Assembly: GCA_030596365.1 (NCBI GenBank)
Contig: JAUVKG010000028.1
Location: 1-13,894 of the forward strand
Length of the DNA stretch: 13,894 nucleotides
Reading direction: 5' to 3'
Source: Chlamydiota bacterium
Lineage (GTDB): Bacteria; Auribacterota; UBA3054; B51-G9
Shown here: positions 1 to 6,183 of the stretch, piece by piece
Position numbering within the stretch: the first letter of the stretch is position 1
Layout: every line of letters starts with the position of its first letter
Program-made: the position numbers and the translations under genes
Notes under the pieces: generated by a model
Databases searched by the model: none
What the model was told of the DNA's origin: nothing
Seen by the model: the letters and a program-made list of their open reading frames with translations, nothing else

Positions 1-84
1 TAATTCTGTTTGAAAACTTCTTATTTGATCTACTCTTGACTGGGCATCAGTTTTAGACAAAGTTGTTATAATATGTTTTTTCAT
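1..84 (-). CDS. Partial hypothetical protein (N-terminal 28 codons)
   Basis: An ATG at 82-84 opens a minus-strand frame that stays open for 28 codons to the window edge. It begins MKKHIITTLSKTDAQ and continues with a charged, helix-prone stretch (SRVDQIRSFQTEL). A purine-rich AAAGG lies about 7 bases upstream of the ATG, which supports this start. I do not recognise the family. The gene follows the 216-residue secreted-protein gene on the same strand after 113 bases, with no strong hairpin between, so co-transcription is possible. The fragment is short and the call rests only on the open frame, the ribosome-binding site and the natural-looking composition. Confidence 0.5.
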   Translation of the reverse strand, partial: MKKHIITTLSKTDAQSRVDQIRSFQTEL

Positions 85-197
85 TTTATTAACCTTTATT
101 TAGAATTAGATTATCTTTTTTAAAAATGCGGATTTCACAAGCAAAATACTTCTTTATATTCTATTTTAACTATTCTTAACGTTTATGTAAAGATATA

Positions 198-848
198 TTA
201 ATGGCTTTCTAAAATAAGTTGACGTTGAAAAGCTTTGATTACTACTTCCGTACTTTTCTTAATTAATTCATCACGGCTTTCTGCTGTTGCATTGTCGGTT
301 TTTAATTGAGCGTCAATAAACAACTCGTGATGCGAATTAAGCAGAAAAGAGAATGCGTTGCTGCCACTCGAATCTAACACATAGCATTGAATTCCTCCAA
401 CAGCCTCGCCCCCCGAACGCCTGGGGCTAACAATACGTCTGGGAGTAACAAGACACTCAACCACCAATGCATATTCCGTATTAACCGGGTGCACTTTTAA
501 GTAATCTGCAAATAATGACATACTTTTTTTAAACAATTGCCACTGTATTTTTGCAGTTGATTTGTTCATATCTATTTTTTGGTTTGAATATTGAACTTTT
601 GCTAAGTTATTTGTTTCAAAAAATGTTCCAATTCTTTTGCTTGATGACTGATCGTATATCGTCCAATTGAAACTACGAGCTATCGTTGGGAAAACAGTTA
701 TCTTTATTTTGCCTAAGTTGTTTTGAAATAATTTATCGCAGCCCGGAGCGCTTTCCGGACGATATACGCCAAAAGTCACTGAAGCCGAGGCAATTAAAGT
801 AATAAATATTATTACGGCTTTTATTTTATATTTTTGTATAGTTTTCAT
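198..848 (-). CDS. Secreted/periplasmic protein of unknown function, sigma-54-controlled
   Basis: A 216-residue protein that I do not recognise. Residues 1-27 form a signal peptide (basic MKTIQKYKIK, then a hydrophobic core about 11-24, then SASVTFG). No lipobox cysteine follows, so a soluble periplasmic or exported protein is likely. The rest is a mixed alpha/beta globular sequence with three cysteines (37, 132, 155). Residues 134-145 are a tandem six-residue duplication (VTPRRI/VSPRRS). The start is supported by a GAGGG ribosome-binding site a few bases before the ATG. Upstream lie a sigma-54 promoter (897-913) and an element shared with the VIT-VWA gene (966-993), which suggests the two secreted proteins are co-regulated. 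The C-terminus (RQLILESH) carries no sorting tail, so it is not itself a rhombosortase substrate. Expression as a protein is likely; function is unknown. Confidence 0.8.
   Translation of the reverse strand: MKTIQKYKIKAVIIFITLIASASVTFGVYRPESAPGCDKLFQNNLGKIKITVFPTIARSFNWTIYDQSSSKRIGTFFETNNLAKVQYSNQKIDMNKSTAKIQWQLFKKSMSLFADYLKVHPVNTEYALVVECLVTPRRIVSPRRSGGEAVGGIQCYVLDSSGSNAFSFLLNSHHELFIDAQLKTDNATAESRDELIKKSTEVVIKAFQRQLILESH
418..453 (-). repeat. 18-base tandem duplication inside the secreted-protein gene
   Basis: Two adjacent 18-base units (418-435 and 436-453) match at 14 of 18 positions. They encode VTPRRI and VSPRRS, two PRR-containing hexapeptides in a row. The stretch is visibly richer in G and C than the surrounding gene. 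It looks like an in-frame internal duplication that has since diverged. Confidence 0.6.
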
Positions 849-896
849 TTTTCCCTCTTGTTATAAGTTAAACAATATTCGTAACTAAAATAAGTA

Positions 897-913
897 AAGC
901 ATATACAATGCCA
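897..913 (-). promoter_or_regulatory. Sigma-54 (-24/-12) promoter of the secreted-protein gene
   Basis: On the minus strand the site reads TGGCATTGTATATGCTT. GG (912-911) and GC (900-899) are separated by exactly 10 bases, as RpoN requires. Compared with the consensus TGGCACG-n4-TTGCW it keeps TGGCA, the T before GC, the GC and the final W. The GC lies about 51 bases before the ATG at 848, the same geometry as the VIT-VWA promoter. Transcription would start near 887. Confidence 0.65.
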
Positions 914-965
914 AAATATAACTTACCATTATAAGCTATGATAAAAAATTATATTTTTTGTAATA

Positions 966-993
966 GACAAATAATGTACTCCTTATGTACAAT
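966..993 (-). promoter_or_regulatory. Candidate upstream activator-binding site, copy 1
   Basis: On the plus strand this 28-base block reads GACAAAT-n-ATGTA-n6-ATGTACAAT and matches the block at 4194-4221 at 22 of 28 positions. The ATGTA half-sites are 11 bases apart and the ACAA motifs 22 apart, about one and two helical turns. The block starts 67 bases upstream of the -12 doublet of the sigma-54 promoter, where enhancer-binding activators usually sit. It could also be read as a weak plus-strand sigma-70 promoter, but no plus-strand gene lies downstream of it. Confidence 0.55.
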
Positions 994-1041
994 TTTTCCG
1001 CGAAGAATTATTTATTCTATTTATATTTTATACATAGATTT

Positions 1042-1112
1042 CGTCCCGAATTATCGGGACGCGCAGTAAATGAATTTTCTTTCATTAGAAAATTCTTTAT
1101 TCCTGCACTCCA
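1042..1112 (-). repeat. Two-hairpin 3'-end repeat, copy A (overlaps the rhombosortase gene end)
   Basis: Read on the minus strand it starts TGGAGTGCAGGAATAAA at 1112. Stem-loop 1 follows, with 9 perfect pairs (1087-1095 with 1072-1080). Then comes the conserved block CATTTACTGCGC, and stem-loop 2 with 8 perfect pairs (1054-1061 with 1042-1049). It belongs to the family found at 6126-6183, 8311-8368 and 12081-12167. The stems differ in sequence from copy to copy while the linkers are conserved. This copy lies inside the coding frame and supplies about the last 20 codons and the stop of the protease gene. Confidence 0.85.
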
Positions 1113-1671
1113 AAAAGTAAAACGTTATCAATCCGCCTATAATTCCTCCGGCATGACATTCTGCTACCGGTATTCCTACATTTCCGAGATGTAAAAAAGA
1201 CAGCGTGGTTGGCGAGATTGTTAACTCAATTGTCGTTTTTATAATTACAATTGAGAAGGCCAGCCAACCAATGGTTTTCGTTTGTTTGTTATTTATCATT
1301 TCTAATGCCGCTGCTATCATTAATCCATGCGCTATACCCGAAAGTCCACAAAGCCCATTGGAATATATTACAACAGAAAACACAAGAGGCAAAATCAAAC
1401 TTCCTGCAGCACAGGCCATTAAATACAAATATCTTTTTTTCTCATCAATGCTGAAAAACAAAATCAAAAAAGCGCCTGCATCAATTAATAAATGATACCA
1501 GCTCAAATGCGCAAAATAATGAGTGAAAATTCTCCACCATTCCCCGGCAAACAATTTTTCCGGAAATAAAGCAGTATTCTCAGGAAAAGAATTTGTGAAT
1601 AAATGCATGTTGCAAAGCACAAGTATTGCTGCAAAAACAAATAGTTCTATATTTTTTCTTTTGTTGCGCAT
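1051..1671 (-). CDS. rrtA: Rhombosortase-type rhomboid intramembrane serine protease
   Basis: A 206-residue polytopic membrane protein. Residues 8-25 form a first membrane helix. Residues 45-64 (WWRIFTHYFAHLSWYHLLID) match the rhomboid pattern WWRxxTxxFxHxxxxHLL, with Asp where classical rhomboids often have Asn. GLCGLSGIAHG (106-116) holds the likely nucleophile Ser111 in GxSG, and ECHAGGIIGG (171-180) holds the likely catalytic His173. Small size, GLSGxxHG and the AGGxxGG helix fit rhombosortases, which cleave GlyGly-CTERM tails (family knowledge). The upstream gene on the same strand encodes a protein with such a tail, so that protein is the inferred substrate. No Shine-Dalgarno site is evident. 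From about residue 187 the C-terminus is encoded by an interspersed repeat and is probably an acquired extension that does not contribute to catalysis. A general rhomboid protease is the alternative. Confidence 0.8.
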   Translation of the reverse strand: MRNKRKNIELFVFAAILVLCNMHLFTNSFPENTALFPEKLFAGEWWRIFTHYFAHLSWYHLLIDAGAFLILFFSIDEKKRYLYLMACAAGSLILPLVFSVVIYSNGLCGLSGIAHGLMIAAALEMINNKQTKTIGWLAFSIVIIKTTIELTISPTTLSFLHLGNVGIPVAECHAGGIIGGLITFYFLECRNKEFSNERKFIYCASR

Positions 1672-1703
1672 AAGTCGAAAGTAAAAAGTTAAAGGTCAAA
1701 TAA

Positions 1704-1750
1704 CACACCCCGCCCTAAAGGGAACTAAACGGACATTTTAAAGAGGTGTG
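1704..1750. repeat. Inverted-repeat element with nested hairpin
   Basis: CACACC (1704-1709) pairs with GGTGTG (1745-1750), enclosing a second small hairpin, CCC-TAAA-GGG (1713-1722). The nested layout resembles the dispersed palindromic elements common in AT-rich genomes with long spacers. No second copy is in the window except the loosely similar 8189-8234 element. Confidence 0.5.
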
Positions 1751-1935
1751 ACAATTTATGATTTTATCTGCCTGGTTTCTCGGTGATAGCGGTAGTTTTA
1801 AAACTGCAAACAATCAAAAAAATACATTAGACAGAATCATTTTATGACAGAATCATTAAAAATATTTATTAAAAGGAAAAAAAATTACTGCTTTTTTTGT
1901 AGATAATAATCGCCCTTAAATTTTCCTTTGAGCCC

Positions 1936-1973
1936 TAACGGATTGGCGGTTTGCTACAACCGCCAATCCATTA
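1936..1973 (-). terminator. Strong stem-loop just after the VIT-VWA gene
   Basis: Arms 1936-1951 and 1958-1973 pair over 16 positions with one mismatch around the 6-base loop 1952-1957 (core GGATTGGCGGTT / AACCGCCAATCC). It starts 9 bases beyond the VIT-VWA stop codon. On the minus strand no clean U tract follows, so it may attenuate transcription or protect the 3' end instead of acting as a full intrinsic terminator. That would allow some read-through into the rhombosortase gene. Confidence 0.6.
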
Positions 1974-1981
1974 AGGTATTA

Positions 1982-4075
1982 TTAATTTTTTTTTGTTTTA
2001 AACTTCATTAAACCAATAATTAATATTGATATTATTCCTACGGGTCCGGAACCACCTATATTAAAACTGTTTCCTCTTGAACGTGGTCTCCTGTTAACAC
2101 CCGGAGAATTATTTTGTGATCTTCTTTGCGATGGAACCGAAACTTGTTTAGGAATTGCCTGGCGTTTTGCAACAGTTTTAGGTTTCGCTGCTTCCGGGCC
2201 TATGTTTACAAGGGCTTTATTCCGTATTTCATCAAGCTTTTCGCGATTTTTTTTCCATGCAGCTCTATCACGTTTTATACGATTCATATTTCTTCGTTCT
2301 ATTTTCCAACGGCGAAATTCAGCATCATTTTCAAGAACCAGAAATGAAGTGTATTCAGATACAATTGAATAAGTTTCACCAAGCTGAACAATTTCATCAA
2401 TAACATTATCGCGTGAACCGGTACGATCAGCTAATTTTTGAAGATTATCAATTCGATGCCAAGCCCACATTCTTTCGATTTCAGGATTATCGGAATCTTT
2501 TTCAGGTAAATCAACATTGAAAGATTTTCTGAAAGGTTTGCCAAGTATATTTCCTTTAATTGAAATTTCAGCTTTACCGGATTTTTTGTATCTACCATAC
2601 ACTCTCAACGGTGAACCATGATAAAGATTAGGCAAAACTCGCGGTTCAACGTCATAAGCGCCTATTCCTCCAAAATCTATTTGAATATCTGTAACAGAGG
2701 GTCGTACGAGTTTTCTTCTAAATGCTTTTGCCTGTCGCTCAAAATCATCGCCTTTTGAAATAAACGCTGCAAGTCCACCGGAATCCTGAGCTAATTGTTC
2801 CAGTAACGGTTTATTTACATCATTACCAACTCCAATGCAGAAAACACGAACAAGAGAAGGCCGCTGGCTGATCAGTTGCAGCAAAGTTTGTCTTTCGCGC
2901 TGTTCAGTAAGTCCATCACTAAGTATAATTACATTCAAAGGCCGGTCGGAATCACGATAACTATAGGCTGTATTAATGGCAGGATTAAGGACAGTACCTC
3001 CGCGTGCGCTTTTTGATTCTAAAAAAGAGACTGCGCTTAACTTTGATTCCGGAGTAACTTTTTCAAGTTTTTTAAATAAAGTTTCAGGTTGAACATTAAA
3101 AGTTAAAATTTCAAATCTGTCTTTTTCGCCCAATGCGTCTATAAAAGAGCTTATAGAATTCCGCGAAACTTCAAGTTTACCAAAGTCAGCCATACTGCCG
3201 GAAATATCAAGCACAAAAATATAATCCATTCCTGTGTCAAATTTTGCTAAATCTTCTCCAACAGTCAATGTGGTGTAAAAAAATCCATCTTCTTTTGAAT
3301 CCTTTGAGACTATTAAATCAAGTCCTGTATGTGGCCGTGAAGTGTTATAATAAACAACAATATCTTTGTTCAAATCACCTTCTGTTGTTTCAAGGCTGGC
3401 CTGACAATACGAGTCTGAATGTTTTGCGATAACAACATCTTTTCCATGGCTTGGACTTTCCATTTTAACAATTGGCACAACGGATTTTATTTCAAGATTA
3501 AAGCTGAATTTTCCTTTGGTTCGTGAATCTATTCCTTTGCGCGTTGTTGTTGCCAAAGGGTAAACATAAGTTGCTGAATCATGGTCATAGTCAAGTTCCT
3601 GATAATACACAATTTCAACTTTTTGATCAGCATTAGCGTTTATCGGGAAAATTCGCATTTCAAAAGTTTTGTAATCAACTTGTTCCAGAAGCCCGGGATC
3701 GCGTCGTGTTTTTTTATAACTTTCGTAAATTTCACGAGCTCTTTTTTTCTCAAGCACTTCTCCTATAACTTCTTTTCCGTTAATCCACATACTAAAATTC
3801 GCAATCGAAGCGCTTTTGGGCACCGGAAAGGTATAAAGAGCTTCCACCTGTCTTTTTTCGGTGTTGTGAAAAACCTGCATTACACGAGTTACGGCAATAC
3901 CGTTATTAATCACAACATTGACTTGCTGCTCTTTAATTTCCAACTGACCTCCAAATCCGCCATCAGCAATAAGCAATCCTGCTGCCCGGGATATTATTGC
4001 AGCATTTGATAAAATAAATGCCGCCGTAATAATTGTTACTACACTCTTCACTTTGTTTTCTTTTGTTGCTTTCAT
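1982..4075 (-). CDS. VIT-VWA surface protein with GlyGly-CTERM-like sorting tail
   Basis: A 697-residue exported protein. Residues 1-32 are a signal peptide. Residues about 44-175 form a vault/inter-alpha-trypsin (VIT) domain (VQVFHNTEKRQVEALYTFPVP-type core, 67-86). Residues about 283-455 form a von Willebrand A domain with an intact metal site: DISGS (Asp290, Ser292, Ser294), Thr361 and Asp387. ETYSIVSEYTSFLVLE (567-582) is typical of VIT-VWA proteins. A basic, low-complexity linker (about 585-670) precedes the tail: Gly-Gly at 674-675, a hydrophobic helix (678-690) and a basic end (KFKTKK). That is the GlyGly-CTERM layout recognised by rhombosortase, which is encoded downstream on the same strand. 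The start is supported by a GGAG site 8 bases upstream. A sigma-54 promoter and an upstream element precede the gene. The ligand is unknown; VWA domains usually bind proteins through a metal ion, so adhesion or complex assembly is the inferred role. Confidence 0.9.
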   Translation of the reverse strand: MKATKENKVKSVVTIITAAFILSNAAIISRAAGLLIADGGFGGQLEIKEQQVNVVINNGIAVTRVMQVFHNTEKRQVEALYTFPVPKSASIANFSMWINGKEVIGEVLEKKRAREIYESYKKTRRDPGLLEQVDYKTFEMRIFPINANADQKVEIVYYQELDYDHDSATYVYPLATTTRKGIDSRTKGKFSFNLEIKSVVPIVKMESPSHGKDVVIAKHSDSYCQASLETTEGDLNKDIVVYYNTSRPHTGLDLIVSKDSKEDGFFYTTLTVGEDLAKFDTGMDYIFVLDISGSMADFGKLEVSRNSISSFIDALGEKDRFEILTFNVQPETLFKKLEKVTPESKLSAVSFLESKSARGGTVLNPAINTAYSYRDSDRPLNVIILSDGLTEQRERQTLLQLISQRPSLVRVFCIGVGNDVNKPLLEQLAQDSGGLAAFISKGDDFERQAKAFRRKLVRPSVTDIQIDFGGIGAYDVEPRVLPNLYHGSPLRVYGRYKKSGKAEISIKGNILGKPFRKSFNVDLPEKDSDNPEIERMWAWHRIDNLQKLADRTGSRDNVIDEIVQLGETYSIVSEYTSFLVLENDAEFRRWKIERRNMNRIKRDRAAWKKNREKLDEIRNKALVNIGPEAAKPKTVAKRQAIPKQVSVPSQRRSQNNSPGVNRRPRSRGNSFNIGGSGPVGIISILIIGLMKFKTKKN

Positions 4076-4122
4076 CTTCGTCTCCTTTTTTTCGGTTAAA
4101 TATTTAAAAACTATAACTGCAA

Positions 4123-4139
4123 TTGCACAGGATGTGCCA
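4123..4139 (-). promoter_or_regulatory. Sigma-54 (-24/-12) promoter of the VIT-VWA gene
   Basis: The minus strand reads TGGCACATCCTGTGCAA. GG (4138-4137) and GC (4126-4125) are separated by exactly 10 bases, and the site differs from TGGCACR-n4-TTGCW at a single position (GT for TT). It also forms the palindrome GCACA-n3-TGTGC. The GC is about 50 bases before the ATG at 4075, so transcription would begin near 4113 with a leader of about 38 bases containing the GGAG ribosome-binding site. Confidence 0.75.
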
Positions 4140-4193
4140 AAGTATAAATAGCCGGTTTAAGGTATGTTAAGAATTTTATTTATTTCAACTATT

Positions 4194-4221
4194 GACAAAT
4201 TATGTATATTTGATGTACAAT
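4194..4221 (-). promoter_or_regulatory. Candidate upstream activator-binding site, copy 2
   Basis: Same arrangement as 966-993: GACAAAT-n-ATGTA-n6-ATGTACAAT on the plus strand, 22 of 28 bases identical, starting 69 bases upstream of the -12 GC of the VIT-VWA promoter (67 in the other case). Alternative reading: bases 4192-4221 also look like a plus-strand sigma-70 promoter (TTGACA, 18 bases, TACAAT) that could transcribe the activator gene. The two uses are compatible, since an activator bound here would autoregulate. Confidence 0.55.
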
Positions 4222-4231
4222 ATATGTTCAT

Positions 4232-4296
4232 GCCGTGCCGGGGAAGTTTATTTGCAGGCACGGCTGAGTAAATTGAAATTATGCAAATTTCAATTT
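4232..4296 (+). other. Paired hairpins downstream of the putative plus-strand promoter
   Basis: Hairpin 1 pairs GCCGTGCC (4232-4239) with GGCACGGC (4257-4264). Hairpin 2 is a perfect 11-base inverted repeat, AAATTGAAATT (4270-4280) with 4286-4296 and loop ATGCA. If transcription starts near 4228 these would be the first structures in the RNA. They could be a short leader RNA, a small RNA, or DNA-level protein sites. No strong U tract follows (TTAATTTTC). Confidence 0.35.
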
Positions 4297-4685
4297 AATT
4301 TTCAGATGCTTGCATATTGATTAGTTGCTAAGCATTATTTTATTTGTGAGATTGACTGTAATTGATGCAGGCACGGCAGCAACGAAGTAAAGCTTTACCC
4401 ACGTTCATGATTAATTTAATTAGGCAAAATGATTTAGTGGCAAAATAATTAAATTCAATTGTTAAAGAATTAAAATAAATAAACTTATGTTTTCTTATGT
4501 TCCTTATCCACGAGCGCCTTCGGCCTCGGGACAAGTTGTGATTAAAAAATATATTATATTAATAAATAAAATTTGCTTTCATTAGTGTTAATTTGTGTTA
4601 ATTAGTGGTAAAATAAATTGCATTTTTTTCGTGTTTTTAGTGTCTTTCGTGGTTAAAAATATTATATTCATTCGTGGTGGAAATT
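4297..4685. other. Gene-free leader region of the sigma-54 activator gene
   Basis: About 390 bases with no credible gene. TGCAGGCACGGC (4366-4377) is an exact 12-base repeat of 4253-4264. GTAAAGCTTTAC (4387-4398) is a perfect palindrome. AATTTAATTA (4413-4422) pairs with 4446-4455 and encloses two GGCAAAAT direct repeats (4423-4430, 4439-4446). A GC-rich small hairpin (CGAGcGCC-TTC-GGCCTCG) lies near 4510-4528. The end is filled by the degenerate repeats at 4583-4680. Confidence 0.5.
4583..4680 (+). repeat. Degenerate short repeats (TTAGTG / TTCGTG units)
   Basis: Variants of TTAGTGTTAA, TTTGTGTTAA, TTAGTGGTAAAA, TTCGTGTTTTTAGTG and TTCGTGGTTAAAAA follow one another up to the ribosome-binding site of the activator gene. 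Spacing is irregular, so this is not a clean satellite. Confidence 0.5.
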
Positions 4686-6119
4686 ATGAAAAATAAAGAA
4701 TTGATAAAATTGATTGCACAGGCTTCTTATTTGAATCCTTTTTCAGAAGATCGGATAAAAGTTGACCAAAAGATTACCGGTGATGATAAAACTAAATCTC
4801 ACGCGGTTCTTATTAAGAAAGTGGTTGAGATAACCAAACAAACAATCCCGAAATTAAAGAATATAAATCATTATTCCGGCGAAGAAAGGCAGGATGTTAT
4901 TTATATATTTTTGTTTGATGTTTATCATAAATACAGAGAAGAATTTGATGATTTAATCTTTAAACAAATTGCAGCCGGAGATGATTCATTAAAAGTTTTA
5001 TTCGCGCATTCCGTAATTTTAGATTTAATAAATTATGGTTTTTCTGAAGCGGAAGCTATAAGATATTTTTCGATTTTTTATCAGATGCGTCGCGCCTTTT
5101 ACTTCATTTTTAATACATTGTCCGGTGTGAGCGAGTGTATGAGAAAATTTCACTGCAGTTTGTGGAACAACATTTTTACACACGATATCCGCTGGTACGA
5201 AAAAATTCTCTGCGCGAAATTGGAAGATTTTTCCACTTTGCTTCTCGGAGAAACAGGTACCGGTAAAGGTACGGCTGCAGCAGCAATCGGTCGATCCGGT
5301 TTCATTCTTTTCGATACTAAAACAGGAAAATTCGAAGAAAGTTTTACAAAAACATTTATTGAAATAAATTTGTCACAATTCCCGGAGACACTTATTGAAT
5401 CAGAGCTTTTCGGACACAAAAGGGGTTCCTTTACAGGTGCAGTAGAATCTCACGACGGTATTTTTTCTCTTTCAAGTTCCTGTGGTTCTATTTTTCTCGA
5501 TGAAATAGGTGATGTGTCAATTCCTGTTCAAATAAAATTGCTTCGGGTATTGCAGGACAGAACATTTTCCCCGGTAGGCAGTCATAAAAAATTACGATTT
5601 GACGGTAGAGTTATTGCTGCGACAAACAAATCGATTGATAAATTACGTCAGGAGGGTGTTTTTCGCGATGATTTTTTTTACAGGCTCTGCAGTGATATTA
5701 TAACAGTTCCCTCTTTACGGCAGCGTATTAGTGAAAATTCTTCTGAATTAGCTTTGCTTTTAAAAAATACTGTCAGAAAAATTACAGGAACCGATTTTCC
5801 TGAAATATATGAAATCGTTTATAATACCATTTCAAAAAATTTAGAAAAAAATTATCCATGGCCCGGAAATGTGCGGGAACTCGAGCAATGCGTTCGCAGA
5901 ATTCTTTTAACCAAAAGTTATCACGGTGATTTAAAGCATGTAAGCAAAGACTTAAGTAGTAAAATCATCAATACAGTTGATAATGGAAATTATGACGCTC
6001 AAACTTTAATTGCAGATTACTGCAAATTACTTTATCAACGGCATGGTACTTATCAGGATGTCGCTGAAACAACAAAACTTGACAGACGAACGGTGAAGAA
6101 ATATGTGACGATGGAATAG
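4686..6119 (+). CDS. Sigma-54-dependent transcriptional activator (AAA+), novel N-terminal region
   Basis: A 477-residue bacterial enhancer-binding protein if started at the ATG at 4686, which has GGTGGA 4-5 bases upstream. GTG codons at 4674 and 4677 are in frame but overlap that site, so I reject them. Residues 1-175 are helical and cysteine-containing and match no response-regulator, PAS or GAF domain I know. The AAA+ core is intact: Walker A GETGTGKG (188-195), sigma-54 contact loop GSFTGA (247-252, Ser replacing the usual Ala), Walker B SIFLDE (268-273), ATN (312-314), arginine-finger region FRDDFFYRL (326-334) and sensor II WPGNVREL (392-399). About 40 residues with an extra FDTKTGKF segment separate Walker A from ESELFGH. 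The end (GTYQDVAETTKLDRRTVKKYV) is a Fis-like helix-turn-helix. Divergent from the VIT-VWA gene, whose sigma-54 promoter it is the obvious candidate to drive. Confidence 0.9.
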   Translation: MKNKELIKLIAQASYLNPFSEDRIKVDQKITGDDKTKSHAVLIKKVVEITKQTIPKLKNINHYSGEERQDVIYIFLFDVYHKYREEFDDLIFKQIAAGDDSLKVLFAHSVILDLINYGFSEAEAIRYFSIFYQMRRAFYFIFNTLSGVSECMRKFHCSLWNNIFTHDIRWYEKILCAKLEDFSTLLLGETGTGKGTAAAAIGRSGFILFDTKTGKFEESFTKTFIEINLSQFPETLIESELFGHKRGSFTGAVESHDGIFSLSSSCGSIFLDEIGDVSIPVQIKLLRVLQDRTFSPVGSHKKLRFDGRVIAATNKSIDKLRQEGVFRDDFFYRLCSDIITVPSLRQRISENSSELALLLKNTVRKITGTDFPEIYEIVYNTISKNLEKNYPWPGNVRELEQCVRRILLTKSYHGDLKHVSKDLSSKIINTVDNGNYDAQTLIADYCKLLYQRHGTYQDVAETTKLDRRTVKKYVTME

Positions 6120-6125
6120 TGGATA

Positions 6126-6183
6126 TGGAGTGCAGGAATAATGTCGCAATAGCGACATTTACTGCGCGATTGCGGAGCAATCG
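6126..6183 (+). repeat. Two-hairpin 3'-end repeat, copy B
   Basis: It starts TGGAGTGCAGGAATA 7 bases after the activator stop codon and in the same orientation. Stem-loop 1 is ATGTCGC (6141-6147), loop AATA, GCGACAT (6152-6158). The conserved linker TTTACTGCG follows, then stem-loop 2: CGATTG (6167-6172), loop CGGAG, CAATCG (6178-6183). Both stems are perfect yet differ in sequence from those in the other copies. The loop CGGAG is shared with copy C. Confidence 0.85.

Larger units (their letters stand above)
1672..1981. other. 310-base spacer between rhombosortase and VIT-VWA genes
   Basis: No credible gene. It holds a low-complexity stretch next to the rhombosortase start (1675-1700, variants of GTAAAAAGTTAAAGGTCAAA), a long-range inverted repeat (1704-1750), a 12-base palindrome AGTTTTAAAACT (1794-1805), a direct repeat GACAGAATCATT (1830-1841 and 1846-1857, 16-base period) and the hairpin at 1936-1973. 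I see no sigma-54 site and no convincing sigma-70 promoter for the rhombosortase gene, so it may depend on read-through from the VIT-VWA gene. Confidence 0.5.

Noticed and set aside
985..1194. Plus-strand open frame of 69 codons opposite the rhombosortase 3' end
   Set aside because: It lies largely antisense to the conserved protease and the repeat copy A, and has no ribosome-binding site.
3581..4009. Plus-strand open frame of 142 codons
   Set aside because: Antisense shadow of the VIT domain of the VIT-VWA gene; its composition is that of a reverse-complement translation (Phe, Ile and Asn rich).
4141..4170. Sigma-70-like TTAACA-18-TATACT on the minus strand before the VIT-VWA gene
   Set aside because: The spacer is one base long and both boxes are imperfect; the sigma-54 site immediately downstream fits much better and is duplicated at another gene.
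4340..4534. Minus-strand open frame of 64 codons in the activator leader
   Set aside because: Spans palindromes and repeats, has no ribosome-binding site and no protein-like composition.
4606..4622. Possible sigma-54 promoter TGG...TGCA before the activator gene
   Set aside because: GG and GC are 11 bases apart, not 10, and the match is made of the degenerate TTAGTG repeats.
4674..4685. GTG starts giving four extra residues on the activator
   Set aside because: They overlap the GGTGGA ribosome-binding site that is correctly placed for the ATG at 4686.
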